From Propionibacteriaceae bacterium AM104-82 (lineage in GTDB: Bacteria; Actinomycetota; Actinomycetes; Propionibacteriales; Propionibacteriaceae): 64,000 bases of DNA. Position 1 is the first letter of the stretch, and each line of letters starts with the position of its first letter. The position numbers were made by a program, and so were the translations under genes. Shown here in pieces: positions 51,544-59,432 of the stretch. Under the pieces are notes generated by a model. It was not told the DNA's origin. It did not search any database and was given only the letters and a program-made list of their open reading frames with translations. Location of the stretch: positions 76,640-140,639 of the forward strand of contig JAQDQK010000008.1 in assembly GCA_027658995.1 (NCBI GenBank), given 5' to 3'.

Positions 51544-52190
51544 CGTTGAGCCGGATCGCCGACGAAGTCGCGCATCCGCGTCGAAACGTCCGCAACCTGT
51601 ACGCCGACCCAACCACGACAACCGCGCACCACGACAGGCGCTCGGCGTTCGGACCCCTCGACAGGCTCGGGGAACGGTCCCGCTCGTTGAGCCGGATCCC
51701 CCCCGTTCGTTGAGCCGGATCGCCGACGAAGTCGCGCATCCGCGTCGAAACGTCCGCAACCTGACCGCCGACCCAACCACGACAAGCGCGCACCACGACA
51801 GGCGCTCGGCGTTCGGACCCCTCGACAGGCTCGGGGAACGGTCCCGCTCGTTGAGCCGGATCCCCCCCGTTCGTTGAGCCGGATCGCCGACGAAGTCGCG
51901 CATCCGCGTCGAAACGTCCGCAACCCGCCCGCCGTCGTCCCCCACATCCGTCCTCACCGCGGCGTTCGGACCCCTCGACAGGCTCGGGGAACGGCTACCG
52001 CTCGTTGAGCCGGATCGCCGACGAAGTCGCGCATCCGCGTCGAAACGTCCGCAACCTGTACGCCAACCCGACCACGACAAGCGCGCGACACCACGAGGCG
52101 CGCTCGGTGTTCGGACCCACCGCTCGTTGAGCCGGATCGCCGACGAAGTCGCGCGTCCGCGTCGAAACGCCCGCAAGGTGTACGCCGTCT
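51544..52190. repeat. Repeat cluster R6: 164-bp tandem repeats with GGAT/ATCC hairpin units
   Basis: This 700-base gap between convergent genes has no gene. Units beginning GTTGAGCCGGATCGCCG and ending ATCCGCGTCGAAACG start at 51545, 51709, 51873, about 52003 and 52127; CGGAT and ATCCG are complementary. The first three are the edges of an exact 164-bp tandem duplication that also contains CCCCTCGACAGGCTCGGGGA (copies near 51656, 51820, 51971). The duplication is recent, since the copies differ by only a few bases. Confidence 0.9.
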
Positions 52191-52233
52191 CTCCCCAGGC
52201 TCGACATCGACCCAACCACCGACTCGCCCGACG

Positions 52234-52857
52234 TCACCAGCCCCGCGCGACCCACTCCTCCAGGTGCGGCGACTCCGCCCCGACCGACGTCGACGGCCCA
52301 TGCCCGGTGTGCACGACCGTCTCGGACGGCAGCGTGAACAGCCTTGTGCGGATCGAGTCGATGATCGTGTCGAAGCTCGAGTAGTCCCACCGCGTCGCGC
52401 CAGGGCCGCCCTCGAACAGCGTGTCCCCCGTGAAGACCGCCCCGAGGCCGTCCGCAACGAACGACGACGACCCGGGCGTGTGACCCGGCGTGTGACGCGC
52501 CTCAAGCGTCACCCCGGCGACGTCGAAGCGCTGCCCGTCCTCGATCGGCCCGAATCCGACCCCGCCGTGGCTCTGCTCCCACAGGAACGCGTCCGAGGGG
52601 TGCAGCAGGAACGGTGCGTCAACGAGGCGCGCGAAGTCGATCACGGCCCGCACGTGGTCCCAATGCCCATGCGTGAGCAGGATCAGGCGGACCTTCCTGT
52701 CCCCGACCGCCCGGGCGACCGCCTCCGCGTCGTGCGCGGGGTCGATGACGATGACCTCACGATCGTCGCCAACGATCCAGACGTTGTTCTCGTGCACCGG
52801 GGGCCCCGCGGGGTCGGAGTTGCCAGCCGTGACGAGGTGGTCGATGCGCGCGTCCAT
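52234..52857 (-). CDS. MBL-fold metallo-hydrolase (glyoxalase II-like)
   Basis: This 207-residue protein has the metallo-beta-lactamase fold with the zinc motif THGHWDH, later HTPGHTPGSSSF, FTGDTLF and a terminal TGHGPSTSVGAE. The residues correspond to the four or five metal-ligand positions of hydroxyacylglutathione hydrolase-like enzymes. In an organism with mycothiol it may cleave a thiol ester, but the substrate cannot be deduced. The ATG at 52857 (MDARIDHL) is preferred, with GAAGGGG upstream. Confidence 0.92.
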   Translation of the reverse strand: MDARIDHLVTAGNSDPAGPPVHENNVWIVGDDREVIVIDPAHDAEAVARAVGDRKVRLILLTHGHWDHVRAVIDFARLVDAPFLLHPSDAFLWEQSHGGVGFGPIEDGQRFDVAGVTLEARHTPGHTPGSSSFVADGLGAVFTGDTLFEGGPGATRWDYSSFDTIIDSIRTRLFTLPSETVVHTGHGPSTSVGAESPHLEEWVARGW

Positions 52858-52974
52858 GTGCGACCCCTTCCTTTCCGGCCAGTCTTGCACGCCCCGCTCG
52901 CGCAAACCGTTCACCGCTGCGATCGCCCGGCGGCCCGGTTCTAGGATGAAGGCTCAACCTGAGGAAGGAAGCAC

Positions 52975-53964
52975 ATGCAGATCTTGATCACGGGTGGCGC
53001 GGGCTATATCGGCAGCACGGTTGCCTCTGCCTGCGAGGACGCCGGGCATCAGGTCGTCATCCTCGACGACTTCTCGACCGGCCGTCGCGAGTTCATCGGC
53101 GACCGCACGCTCTACGAGGGCGACATCGCCGACTCCGCCCTGCTCGACCGGATCTTCACCGAGCAGAGCATCGACGCCGTCGTCCACTGCGCGGCCAAGA
53201 TCGTCGTCCCAGAGTCCGTCTCGGACCCGCTCGGCTACTACGAGAACAACGTCTCCAAGACCGTCACGCTGCTGGAGGGCATGCAGCGCAACGGCGTGCA
53301 CCGCTTCCTCTTCTCCTCCTCCGCCTCCATCTACGCGCCCGACGAGAACTTCGTCGTGACCGAGGCATCGCCGCTGCAGCCGGGCTCCCCCTACGCCCGC
53401 ACCAAGTTCATGGTCGAGTTCATCCTCGAGGACTTCACGAAGGCCTCCGACGTCAAGGTGCTGTCGCTTCGCTACTTCAACCCGATCGGCACCGACCCCA
53501 AGCTCCGCTCCGGCCAGCAACTCGAGCACCCCTCCCACGTGCTGGCCAAGCTGCTCGAGGCCTGGTCGAAGCACGAGACCTTCACGGTCACCGGCGTCGA
53601 CTGGCCGACCCGCGACGGCTCCGGCATCCGCGACTTCATCCACGTCTGGGACCTGGCGCAGGCTCACGTCGCAGCGATCGAGGGCTTCGACAAGGCCACC
53701 GCCGACAGCAGCTACGAGGTGTTCAACATCGGCACCGGCAACGGCGTGACCGTCAAGGAACTGGCCGCCTCGTTCGAGGAGATCTCGGGCGACCCGCTGA
53801 AGGTCGAATTCGGCCCGTCGCGCCCCGGTGACGTCGCGGGCGTCTACACCGTGTCGTCCAAGGCGAAGGACGTGCTGGGCTGGGAGGCGAAGCTGACGGA
53901 GCAGGACGCCGTCCGCGACGCCATCGCATGGCTCCCCGTCCGCAAGGAGATGCTGGGTTACTGA
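52975..53964 (+). CDS. galE: UDP-glucose 4-epimerase
   Basis: This 329-residue protein is an extended short-chain dehydrogenase: the NAD-binding TGGAGYIGSTVA at the N-terminus, the catalytic SSSASIYA serine and YARTK (Tyr and Lys) and RYFNPIG typical of GalE. It interconverts UDP-glucose and UDP-galactose in the cytoplasm. TAGGAT at 52942 may be a -10 element, and AGGAAGGAAG before the ATG is the ribosome binding site. A strong terminator follows 17 bases after the stop. Confidence 0.96.
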   Translation: MQILITGGAGYIGSTVASACEDAGHQVVILDDFSTGRREFIGDRTLYEGDIADSALLDRIFTEQSIDAVVHCAAKIVVPESVSDPLGYYENNVSKTVTLLEGMQRNGVHRFLFSSSASIYAPDENFVVTEASPLQPGSPYARTKFMVEFILEDFTKASDVKVLSLRYFNPIGTDPKLRSGQQLEHPSHVLAKLLEAWSKHETFTVTGVDWPTRDGSGIRDFIHVWDLAQAHVAAIEGFDKATADSSYEVFNIGTGNGVTVKELAASFEEISGDPLKVEFGPSRPGDVAGVYTVSSKAKDVLGWEAKLTEQDAVRDAIAWLPVRKEMLGY

Positions 53965-53980
53965 CCCGCATTCGACGACG

Positions 53981-54013
53981 AAGACCGGCCGCCATGCAGG
54001 CGGCCGGTCTTTC
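53981..54013. terminator. Strong rho-independent terminator, probably bidirectional
   Basis: AAGACCGGCCGCC, a loop ATGCA-type and GGCGGCCGGTCTT form a perfect 13-pair stem, followed by TT on the plus strand and by an A-rich (T-rich on the other strand) flank before it. It ends galE transcription and can serve the minus-strand small gene as well. Confidence 0.9.
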
Positions 54014-54087
54014 GCATCGTGAGGGCCGTGACCGGGTCACGCGCGCCCCACGCCACCGTGCGGCGGCGCGGGCGGTCAGGTGTCAGG

Positions 54088-54207
54088 TCAGTCGGTGGCC
54101 TCGGACCACAGCTCGCGGCGTCGCGCCGCCTTGCTGCGATCAACCAGGCTGGTCGTGGTGAAGACCAGCGTCAGCAACGTCATCAGCCAGAACATCTTTC
54201 GGATCAT
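54088..54207 (-). CDS. DLW-39-like small membrane protein
   Basis: This 39-residue protein begins MIRKMFWLMTLLTLVFTTTS, one short membrane helix, and ends RRRELWSEATD. The length and the C-terminal (D/E)LW-x-EATD pattern match the actinobacterial DLW-39 family, small proteins of unknown function, often encoded near gyrA. The ATG at 54207 has GAGGC upstream. It lies between the galE terminator and the divergent histidine kinase gene. Confidence 0.72.
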   Translation of the reverse strand: MIRKMFWLMTLLTLVFTTTSLVDRSKAARRRELWSEATD

Positions 54208-54346
54208 GTGCCTCAATCTAGGAGAAGCGGGCGTCATGGCGACACCATTTGCGGCCAGCTTAAGACCACGGTGCACAAACAACGGCGAAGGGTTGCCCGC
54301 GGTCTGACGTCCCCCTCGTGCTACAGCACCTAGGCTGATGCCCATC

Positions 54347-55558
54347 ATGAAGGAGACTCGTTGGTCGCGGGAGACCCGCACCGTGCTGCGCGATGCGGCG
54401 ATCGCCGGGCTCTTGGGCCTGATGACACTTGCCCCCCTGGCCTTCATCTCCGAAGCGTCGTACGCGTTCAAGGCGATCGCCTGGTCGCTGCTGATGTGCG
54501 CCTCGGTCATCCCGCGACGGGTGGCGCCGCTGATCAGCCTCGCGATCCTGACGGTCGCGGGCGTTGGGATGGTGTTCACGCTGACCGCTCCGATGCCGTC
54601 GCTGCTCGCCGTGCCCATCGTGATCTACAGCGTCGGGCGCTACCGCCGCCTGTCCGGCCTGCCGTACGTGATCGCCTTCGGAATCGCCGGCTCGCTCGCG
54701 GGCCCCATCTCCTGGACCAGGGACCTCGACTCCAGGTACCGCTTCCTCGGCACCTCTGTCGTCGTGCTGCTGTGCGCCTGCGTCGTCGCGCTCGCCTACC
54801 TTGCCGGGCGCTACATGCGCGAACGCGTTCTCAACGCGAGCCTCGACCATGAGATCGTCACGGAGCGGTTCACGGCGGCCCAGCGGCAGAGCGAGCAGGA
54901 GACGCTGCTCGCAACGGGCCGGGCACGCGTCGAGGTCGCCCAGGAGCTGCACGACGTGCTCGCCCACTCGCTGTCGGTGATCGTGGTGCAGGCCGAGGGT
55001 GCGAAGGCCTTGACGGCGAAGCGACCGGAGGCCGCGGCGCAGGCGCTGGGCGTGATCGCCGAGACCGGCCGCAAGTCCATCGACGAGGTGCGCCGCATCG
55101 TTGCGCTGATGCGCGGCGAGATGGAGAGCCCGCGGTTCGGGCCTGCGCCGACGCTCAGCCAGATCCCCGAACTGGTGGCGGGGGCGGGTGACCGGATCGA
55201 CCTGACGATCTCCGGCGACGTTCCGCTGGTGCCCGAGTCCCTGGGGCTCACGGCCTACCGGATCGTGCAGGAGGCGACGACGAACTTCCTCAAGCACGCC
55301 GGCCCCACGGCGACCGCGACGGTCTCCGTCAGCTACCTCAATGACGAGATCGACATCACCATCTCCGACGACGGGATCGGCGCGCTGTCCAAGCCGGACG
55401 GCAGCGGCTCGGGCGTCGCCGGGATGCGGGAGCGCGTCGCGGCGATGGGCGGCACGCTGGATGCGGGGCCCCGCGCTGGTGGAGGATATGAGGTGAGGGC
55501 TCAGCTACCGATGCCGAGCCGACTGGGGAAGAGCTGGCTGAAGGAGGCCTCACGGTGA
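54347..55558 (+). CDS. NarL-type sensor histidine kinase
   Basis: This 403-residue protein has a membrane part of about five or six helices (residues 15-155), a short coiled linker and the HisKA_3 dimerisation region AQELHDVLAHSLSVIV with the phospho-accepting His at about 202. The C-terminal ATPase domain has EATTNFLKHAG (N box), DDGIG and GSGVAGMRERV (G box). TAGGCT at 54331-54336 is a likely -10 element. The ATG at 54347 would give a near-leaderless mRNA; ATG 54338 is an alternative. It is coupled to the response regulator by a GTGA overlap. The stimulus is unknown. Confidence 0.93.
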   Translation: MKETRWSRETRTVLRDAAIAGLLGLMTLAPLAFISEASYAFKAIAWSLLMCASVIPRRVAPLISLAILTVAGVGMVFTLTAPMPSLLAVPIVIYSVGRYRRLSGLPYVIAFGIAGSLAGPISWTRDLDSRYRFLGTSVVVLLCACVVALAYLAGRYMRERVLNASLDHEIVTERFTAAQRQSEQETLLATGRARVEVAQELHDVLAHSLSVIVVQAEGAKALTAKRPEAAAQALGVIAETGRKSIDEVRRIVALMRGEMESPRFGPAPTLSQIPELVAGAGDRIDLTISGDVPLVPESLGLTAYRIVQEATTNFLKHAGPTATATVSVSYLNDEIDITISDDGIGALSKPDGSGSGVAGMRERVAAMGGTLDAGPRAGGGYEVRAQLPMPSRLGKSWLKEASR

Positions 55559-56205
55559 TCAAGGTTCTGCTCGCGGACGACCAGTCGCTGGTGCGCAGCG
55601 GCTTCCGGATGCTGATCGACTCGGCCGACGACATGGAGACGGTCGGCGAGGTCGACAACGGCCGCGACGCCGTCGCCCTGGTCAAGACCCGCCCCGTCGA
55701 CGTCGTCCTGATGGACATCCGGATGCCGATCATGGACGGCACCGAGGCGACCCGCCTGATCGCGGATCTCGACGTCGACACGAAGGTCCTGGTCCTGACC
55801 ACGTTCGACCTGGACGAGTACGTGTTCGCGGCGCTGCGTAACGGCGCGAGCGGCTTCCTGCTGAAGGACGCGCTGCCCGAGGAGTTGTTGGGCGCGATCC
55901 GCTCGGTCGCGGCCGGCGACGCCGTCGTGGCCCCGTCGACGACCAAGCGGCTCCTGACGCACTTCGCGGACCTGCTTCCGAAGGCGACCAAGGAGGACGG
56001 CAAGCGCCTCGACGCGCTGACCGAACGCGAGCGTGAGGTTCTGGAGGAGGTCGCCCGGGGCGCGAACAACCAGGAGATCTCCGAGCGCCTGTACATGGCC
56101 GAGGGAACGGTCAAGACCCACATCGGCCGCCTGCTCAGCAAGTTGGACGCGCGCGACCGCGTAGGCCTGGTCCTGATCGCCCTCGAGGAGGGCCTCGGCG
56201 ACTGA
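55555..56205 (+). CDS. NarL/FixJ-type response regulator
   Basis: This 216-residue protein has a receiver domain with the acidic pair DD (8-9), the phospho-acceptor Asp54 in LMDIRMP and Lys in FLLKDAL. A LuxR-type helix-turn-helix follows near 150-205 (LTEREREVLEEVARGANNQE, GTVKTHIGRLLSKL). It is the partner of the preceding kinase. GTG start at 55555 with AAGGAGG seven bases upstream. Target genes are unknown. Confidence 0.95.
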   Translation: MIKVLLADDQSLVRSGFRMLIDSADDMETVGEVDNGRDAVALVKTRPVDVVLMDIRMPIMDGTEATRLIADLDVDTKVLVLTTFDLDEYVFAALRNGASGFLLKDALPEELLGAIRSVAAGDAVVAPSTTKRLLTHFADLLPKATKEDGKRLDALTEREREVLEEVARGANNQEISERLYMAEGTVKTHIGRLLSKLDARDRVGLVLIALEEGLGD

Positions 56206-56211
56206 CGCCGC

Positions 56212-56640
56212 ATGACGGCTGGGTGAGCCGGGCAAAGGCGCGTGGCATCACCGCTGGTTGAGCCGGGCAAAGACGCGGCGCATCACCGCTGGTTGAGCCG
56301 GGCAAAGACGCGCAGCGCCGCAGCCCGCGTCGAAACCCCCTGGCACCCGGACGCACCCAACCACGGGTAGAGAACGACCACCTGGCCCGCTGGTTGAGCC
56401 GGGCAGAGGCGCGAGGCATCACCGCTGGTTGAGCCGGGCAAAGGCGCGCAGCGCCGCAGCCCGCGTCGAGACCCACTCGCGCCCGGACGGCCACCCAACC
56501 ACAGCTTGAGACGACCACCTGGCCCGTTGGTTGAGCCGGGCAGAGGCGCGAGGCATCACCGCTGGTTGAGCCGGGCAAAGGCGCGCAGCGCCGCAGCCCG
56601 CGTCGAAACCCCCTCGCGCCCGGACGGGCACCCAACCACA
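56212..56640. repeat. Repeat cluster R7: GGTTGAGCCGGGCAAAG units, 137-bp tandem
   Basis: The gap between the response regulator and the convergent MFS gene holds only repeats. Units start GGTTGAGCCGGGCA(A/G)AG and the full ones end GCCCGCGTCGAAACC; CGGGC and GCCCG are complementary. In cluster R1 the same place reads CGCGC/GCGCG, a compensating change. A 137-bp segment is tandemly repeated (starts near 56392 and 56529). Confidence 0.88.
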
Positions 56641-56676
56641 GTCGGTCGCCATCCCGCCCGGACGCGAGGCCCAGGA

Positions 56677-58035
56677 TCAGTCGGCCGGGGCCTCTGCGCG
56701 GGCGGTCAACGACTCGGTGCCGCGCTCGAACGTCTCCGCGCCGAGCCTCCGCCTCGCGCCGCCCATCACCGCGGCGCACACCGCGTAGGCGACCGCGATG
56801 CCGACGAAAGCCGCCGCCGAGATCCCGTCGACCGGAAGGACGAACGCCGCGACCACGCCAGCAAGCACGAAGGCGCCGTTGAAGGACATGTCGTAGAACG
56901 TGAAGACCCGACCCTTGTAGCGGTCGTCGATCGAGGCCTGGACGATGGTGTCGACGCAGATCTTGAACGACTGCACAGAAAGCCCGATCAGGAAGCTCGC
57001 GACGAACAGCACCGGCTTGGCCGGGGAGATCACGGTCACGAGCGACACCACCGCACCGCCGACCAGCAGCCCGACGGCGGAGCGACCCAGCCCGAAGCGG
57101 CGGGTCAGCAGCGGCACGAGCGGAGCGGCCAGGATGAACCCGGCCCCCGTCGCGACGCCCCAGATCGACAGGTCGGCCAGCGCCGCGTCAGGGTCGGAGA
57201 CCGGGTGCCACAGGTGCCTTGCGGCCAGGATCACGGCGACGCTCAGCAGCCCGAACAGCAGGCGTGTGACGGCCATCAGCGCGAGCGCGACGACCGCCGC
57301 GGGGCGGGTGCGCAGGTGACGACCTGCCTCGGCCAGTCCGCGCAGCACCTCGCGGGCGCCGCCACGTTCGGCGTCGGAGGTCTCGGCCGCGTCTGGTCCG
57401 AGCGCATCGCGGGAGAAGCCGCGGCAGATCAGCACCGAGCCCACGAACCCTGCCGCGGCGATCAGGAACACCAGTGAGTTGGCCCTGTCGACCCCGAGCG
57501 TCCCGGCGAACCCGAACCGGACCACGAAGCCGATCGCGGCGCCGAGCACCACGCCCATCGGGCCGACCGTCGGGACGATCGAGGACGCCGTCAGGAACTC
57601 TTCACGGTCGACGGTGTGCTGCAGCCCCGCCGACAGCCCGGCGAGCATGAACCGGTTAATGCTCATCGCGACCAGCAGTGCGCCGTACAGCACGAACATC
57701 CACACGCCGGTCGTCGCACCGCTGAAGATGATGACCGCGATGATCACGGCAAGCACGCAGCGGGCGATGTCGGAGTAGAGCGCGATGTTGCGGCGCGACC
57801 AGCGGTCGAGCAGCGGAGCCACGAAGGGCCCGACGACGGTGAACGGCAGCAGGGTGAGCGCGAGCACCCCCGCGATCGCCCACGCGTCGGGCTGCGACTG
57901 CGGTGAGAACAGGATGTAGGAGGCCATCCCCACCTGCAGGGTGCCGTCGGCGGCCTGGCTCAGGATGCGCAGCGTCAGCAACCGCCGGAACGGTGCATGC
58001 TTCCAGAGCCGACGGACGGCGGAGACGACCCCCAT
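56677..58035 (-). CDS. MFS transporter
   Basis: This 452-residue protein has about twelve hydrophobic helices. The N-terminus reads HAPFRRLLTLRILSQAADG, the loop-2 motif is LLDRWSRRNIALYSD, and there is a later GRVFTFYDMSFNGAF, all typical of the MFS group of macrolide-type efflux or actinobacterial transporters (the MFS_3/enterobactin exporter-like group). The substrate is unknown. Its start lies three bases beyond the stop of the TerC gene on the same strand, so it is the downstream gene of a terC-MFS operon. Confidence 0.9.
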   Translation of the reverse strand: MGVVSAVRRLWKHAPFRRLLTLRILSQAADGTLQVGMASYILFSPQSQPDAWAIAGVLALTLLPFTVVGPFVAPLLDRWSRRNIALYSDIARCVLAVIIAVIIFSGATTGVWMFVLYGALLVAMSINRFMLAGLSAGLQHTVDREEFLTASSIVPTVGPMGVVLGAAIGFVVRFGFAGTLGVDRANSLVFLIAAAGFVGSVLICRGFSRDALGPDAAETSDAERGGAREVLRGLAEAGRHLRTRPAAVVALALMAVTRLLFGLLSVAVILAARHLWHPVSDPDAALADLSIWGVATGAGFILAAPLVPLLTRRFGLGRSAVGLLVGGAVVSLVTVISPAKPVLFVASFLIGLSVQSFKICVDTIVQASIDDRYKGRVFTFYDMSFNGAFVLAGVVAAFVLPVDGISAAAFVGIAVAYAVCAAVMGGARRRLGAETFERGTESLTARAEAPAD

Positions 58036-58038
58036 CTA

Positions 58039-59247
58039 TCAGTCGGTGCTCTCCGCGTGCAGGGCGCGCGCCTTCTCGACCTCGCGGTCGGCGCCGGTGT
58101 CCTCCATCATGGCCTGCACCTTCTCGGTGTCGAACTTCATCAGCGAGGTCTCGGAGGCGAGCATCTTGTCGAAGTGGAGCTGACGCTCGCTCTCGTCCGC
58201 GTGGTAGGCGGTGTTGAGGTAGGCGTGCGCGTGGCGCTGCACCGACTTCACGGCCGACAGCATCTTGCCCTTGGGCGAGACGATCGACGCGATGACGGTG
58301 ACCGTGAGCACGCCGACGATGATGCCGAGCGAGGTGTACGGGTCGAAGGTGTAGACGTTGAGCGGCTTGCCGTCGTTGATCCAGGAGAACTGGTTGGTGT
58401 GCATCGCCTCGAGGATCAGCTTGACGCCGATGAAGCCGAGGATGATCGCCAGGCCGTACTTGAGGTAGACGAGGCGGTCGAGCAGGCCGTCGATGAGGAA
58501 GAAGAGCTGACGCAGACCCATCAGCGAGAACGCCGTCGCGGTGAACACGATGTAGACGTTGTCGGTGACGCCGTAGATGGCGGGGATGGAGTCGAGCGCA
58601 AACAGGATGTCGGTGCCGCCGATGGCGATCATCACGAGCAGCATCGGGGTCAGCACGCGGCGGCCGTTCTCGACCGTGAACAGCTTGTCGCCGTCGTAGT
58701 GGTCGGTGGTGCGCAGGAAGCGCTTGGCGAGCCGGATGATGAAGTTGTTTGCCTCGTCGTCGCCCTCCTTCTCGGGGGCGAGGAGGCGGCCTGCGGTGAT
58801 GATCAGGATCAGGCCGAACACGTAGAAGGCCCACGTGAAGTTGTCGATGATCGCCATGCCGAGGAAGATGAACGCGGCGCGGGCGAACAGCGCGAAGACG
58901 ATGCCGAACAGCAGCACCTTCTGCTGGTCGGCGCGGGGCACGGAGAAGCTCGCCATGATCACGACGAACACGAAGAGGTTGTCGACGGAGAGGGCCTTCT
59001 CGAGGATGTAGCCCTGGAAGTAGTCGACGCCCATGCCGTGGCCGCCGACGACCCACAGCACGATGCCGAAGACGACCGCGAGGCCGACGTAGATGGCCGA
59101 CCAGATCGCCGCCTCACGCAGCGTCGGTTCGTGCGCCTTGCGCACGTGGAAGAAGAAGTCGAACGCCAACAGGCCACCGATCACCAGGATGGTGATGAGC
59201 CACACGTTCAGCGAAACGTTCGTTGTCAAAAGGGCAGTGGTCAACAA
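58039..59247 (-). CDS. terC: TerC-family integral membrane protein
   Basis: This 402-residue membrane protein has eight or nine helices and TerC signatures: SVDNLFVFVVIMASF, then GGTDILFALDSIPAIYGVT, where the acidic residues inside helices are thought to bind metal ions, and GLRQLFFLIDGLLDRLVYLK. The C-terminal cytoplasmic tail has 70 residues. TerC proteins take part in manganese export and tellurite resistance. TTG start at 59247 with AGGAG eight bases upstream; that AGGAG is part of a folded leader (59256-59330). It is probably regulated at translation by this RNA. Confidence 0.93.
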   Translation of the reverse strand: MLTTALLTTNVSLNVWLITILVIGGLLAFDFFFHVRKAHEPTLREAAIWSAIYVGLAVVFGIVLWVVGGHGMGVDYFQGYILEKALSVDNLFVFVVIMASFSVPRADQQKVLLFGIVFALFARAAFIFLGMAIIDNFTWAFYVFGLILIITAGRLLAPEKEGDDEANNFIIRLAKRFLRTTDHYDGDKLFTVENGRRVLTPMLLVMIAIGGTDILFALDSIPAIYGVTDNVYIVFTATAFSLMGLRQLFFLIDGLLDRLVYLKYGLAIILGFIGVKLILEAMHTNQFSWINDGKPLNVYTFDPYTSLGIIVGVLTVTVIASIVSPKGKMLSAVKSVQRHAHAYLNTAYHADESERQLHFDKMLASETSLMKFDTEKVQAMMEDTGADREVEKARALHAESTD

Positions 59248-59255
59248 AGAAGTTG

Positions 59256-59330
59256 CTCCTGGGCAGGCAAGAAATCGGGGTTTCTGCCATCGGTACCCTT
59301 CAGGGCCAACGTCGATGACTGCACCCAGGA
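59256..59330 (-). ncRNA. Structured leader of terC (terC-motif-like RNA) hiding the ribosome binding site
   Basis: On the minus strand CCTGGG (59329-59324) pairs with CCCAGG (59263-59258); the latter overlaps the AGGAG of the terC start. Inside are two hairpins: CATCG ... CGATG with an inner CCCT-GA-AGGG, and AGAAA-CCCCGA-TTTCT. Together they form a three-way junction. A conserved 'terC' RNA motif upstream of actinobacterial terC genes has been described; the match to it is by position and general form only. Confidence 0.5.
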
Positions 59331-59432
59331 TACCCGCCGGGCCTCCTTTCACCCAACCATGCACGCTCCGCGGGCTGCCTGTCGGAGGCGCCCGGTACCC
59401 TGTGCGGTGAGGATTTACGAGGAGGTTCCCCG

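Noticed and set aside
51541..52190. CRISPR-like spacing of repeats
   Set aside because: The 164-bp period and the duplicated intervals exclude unique spacers.
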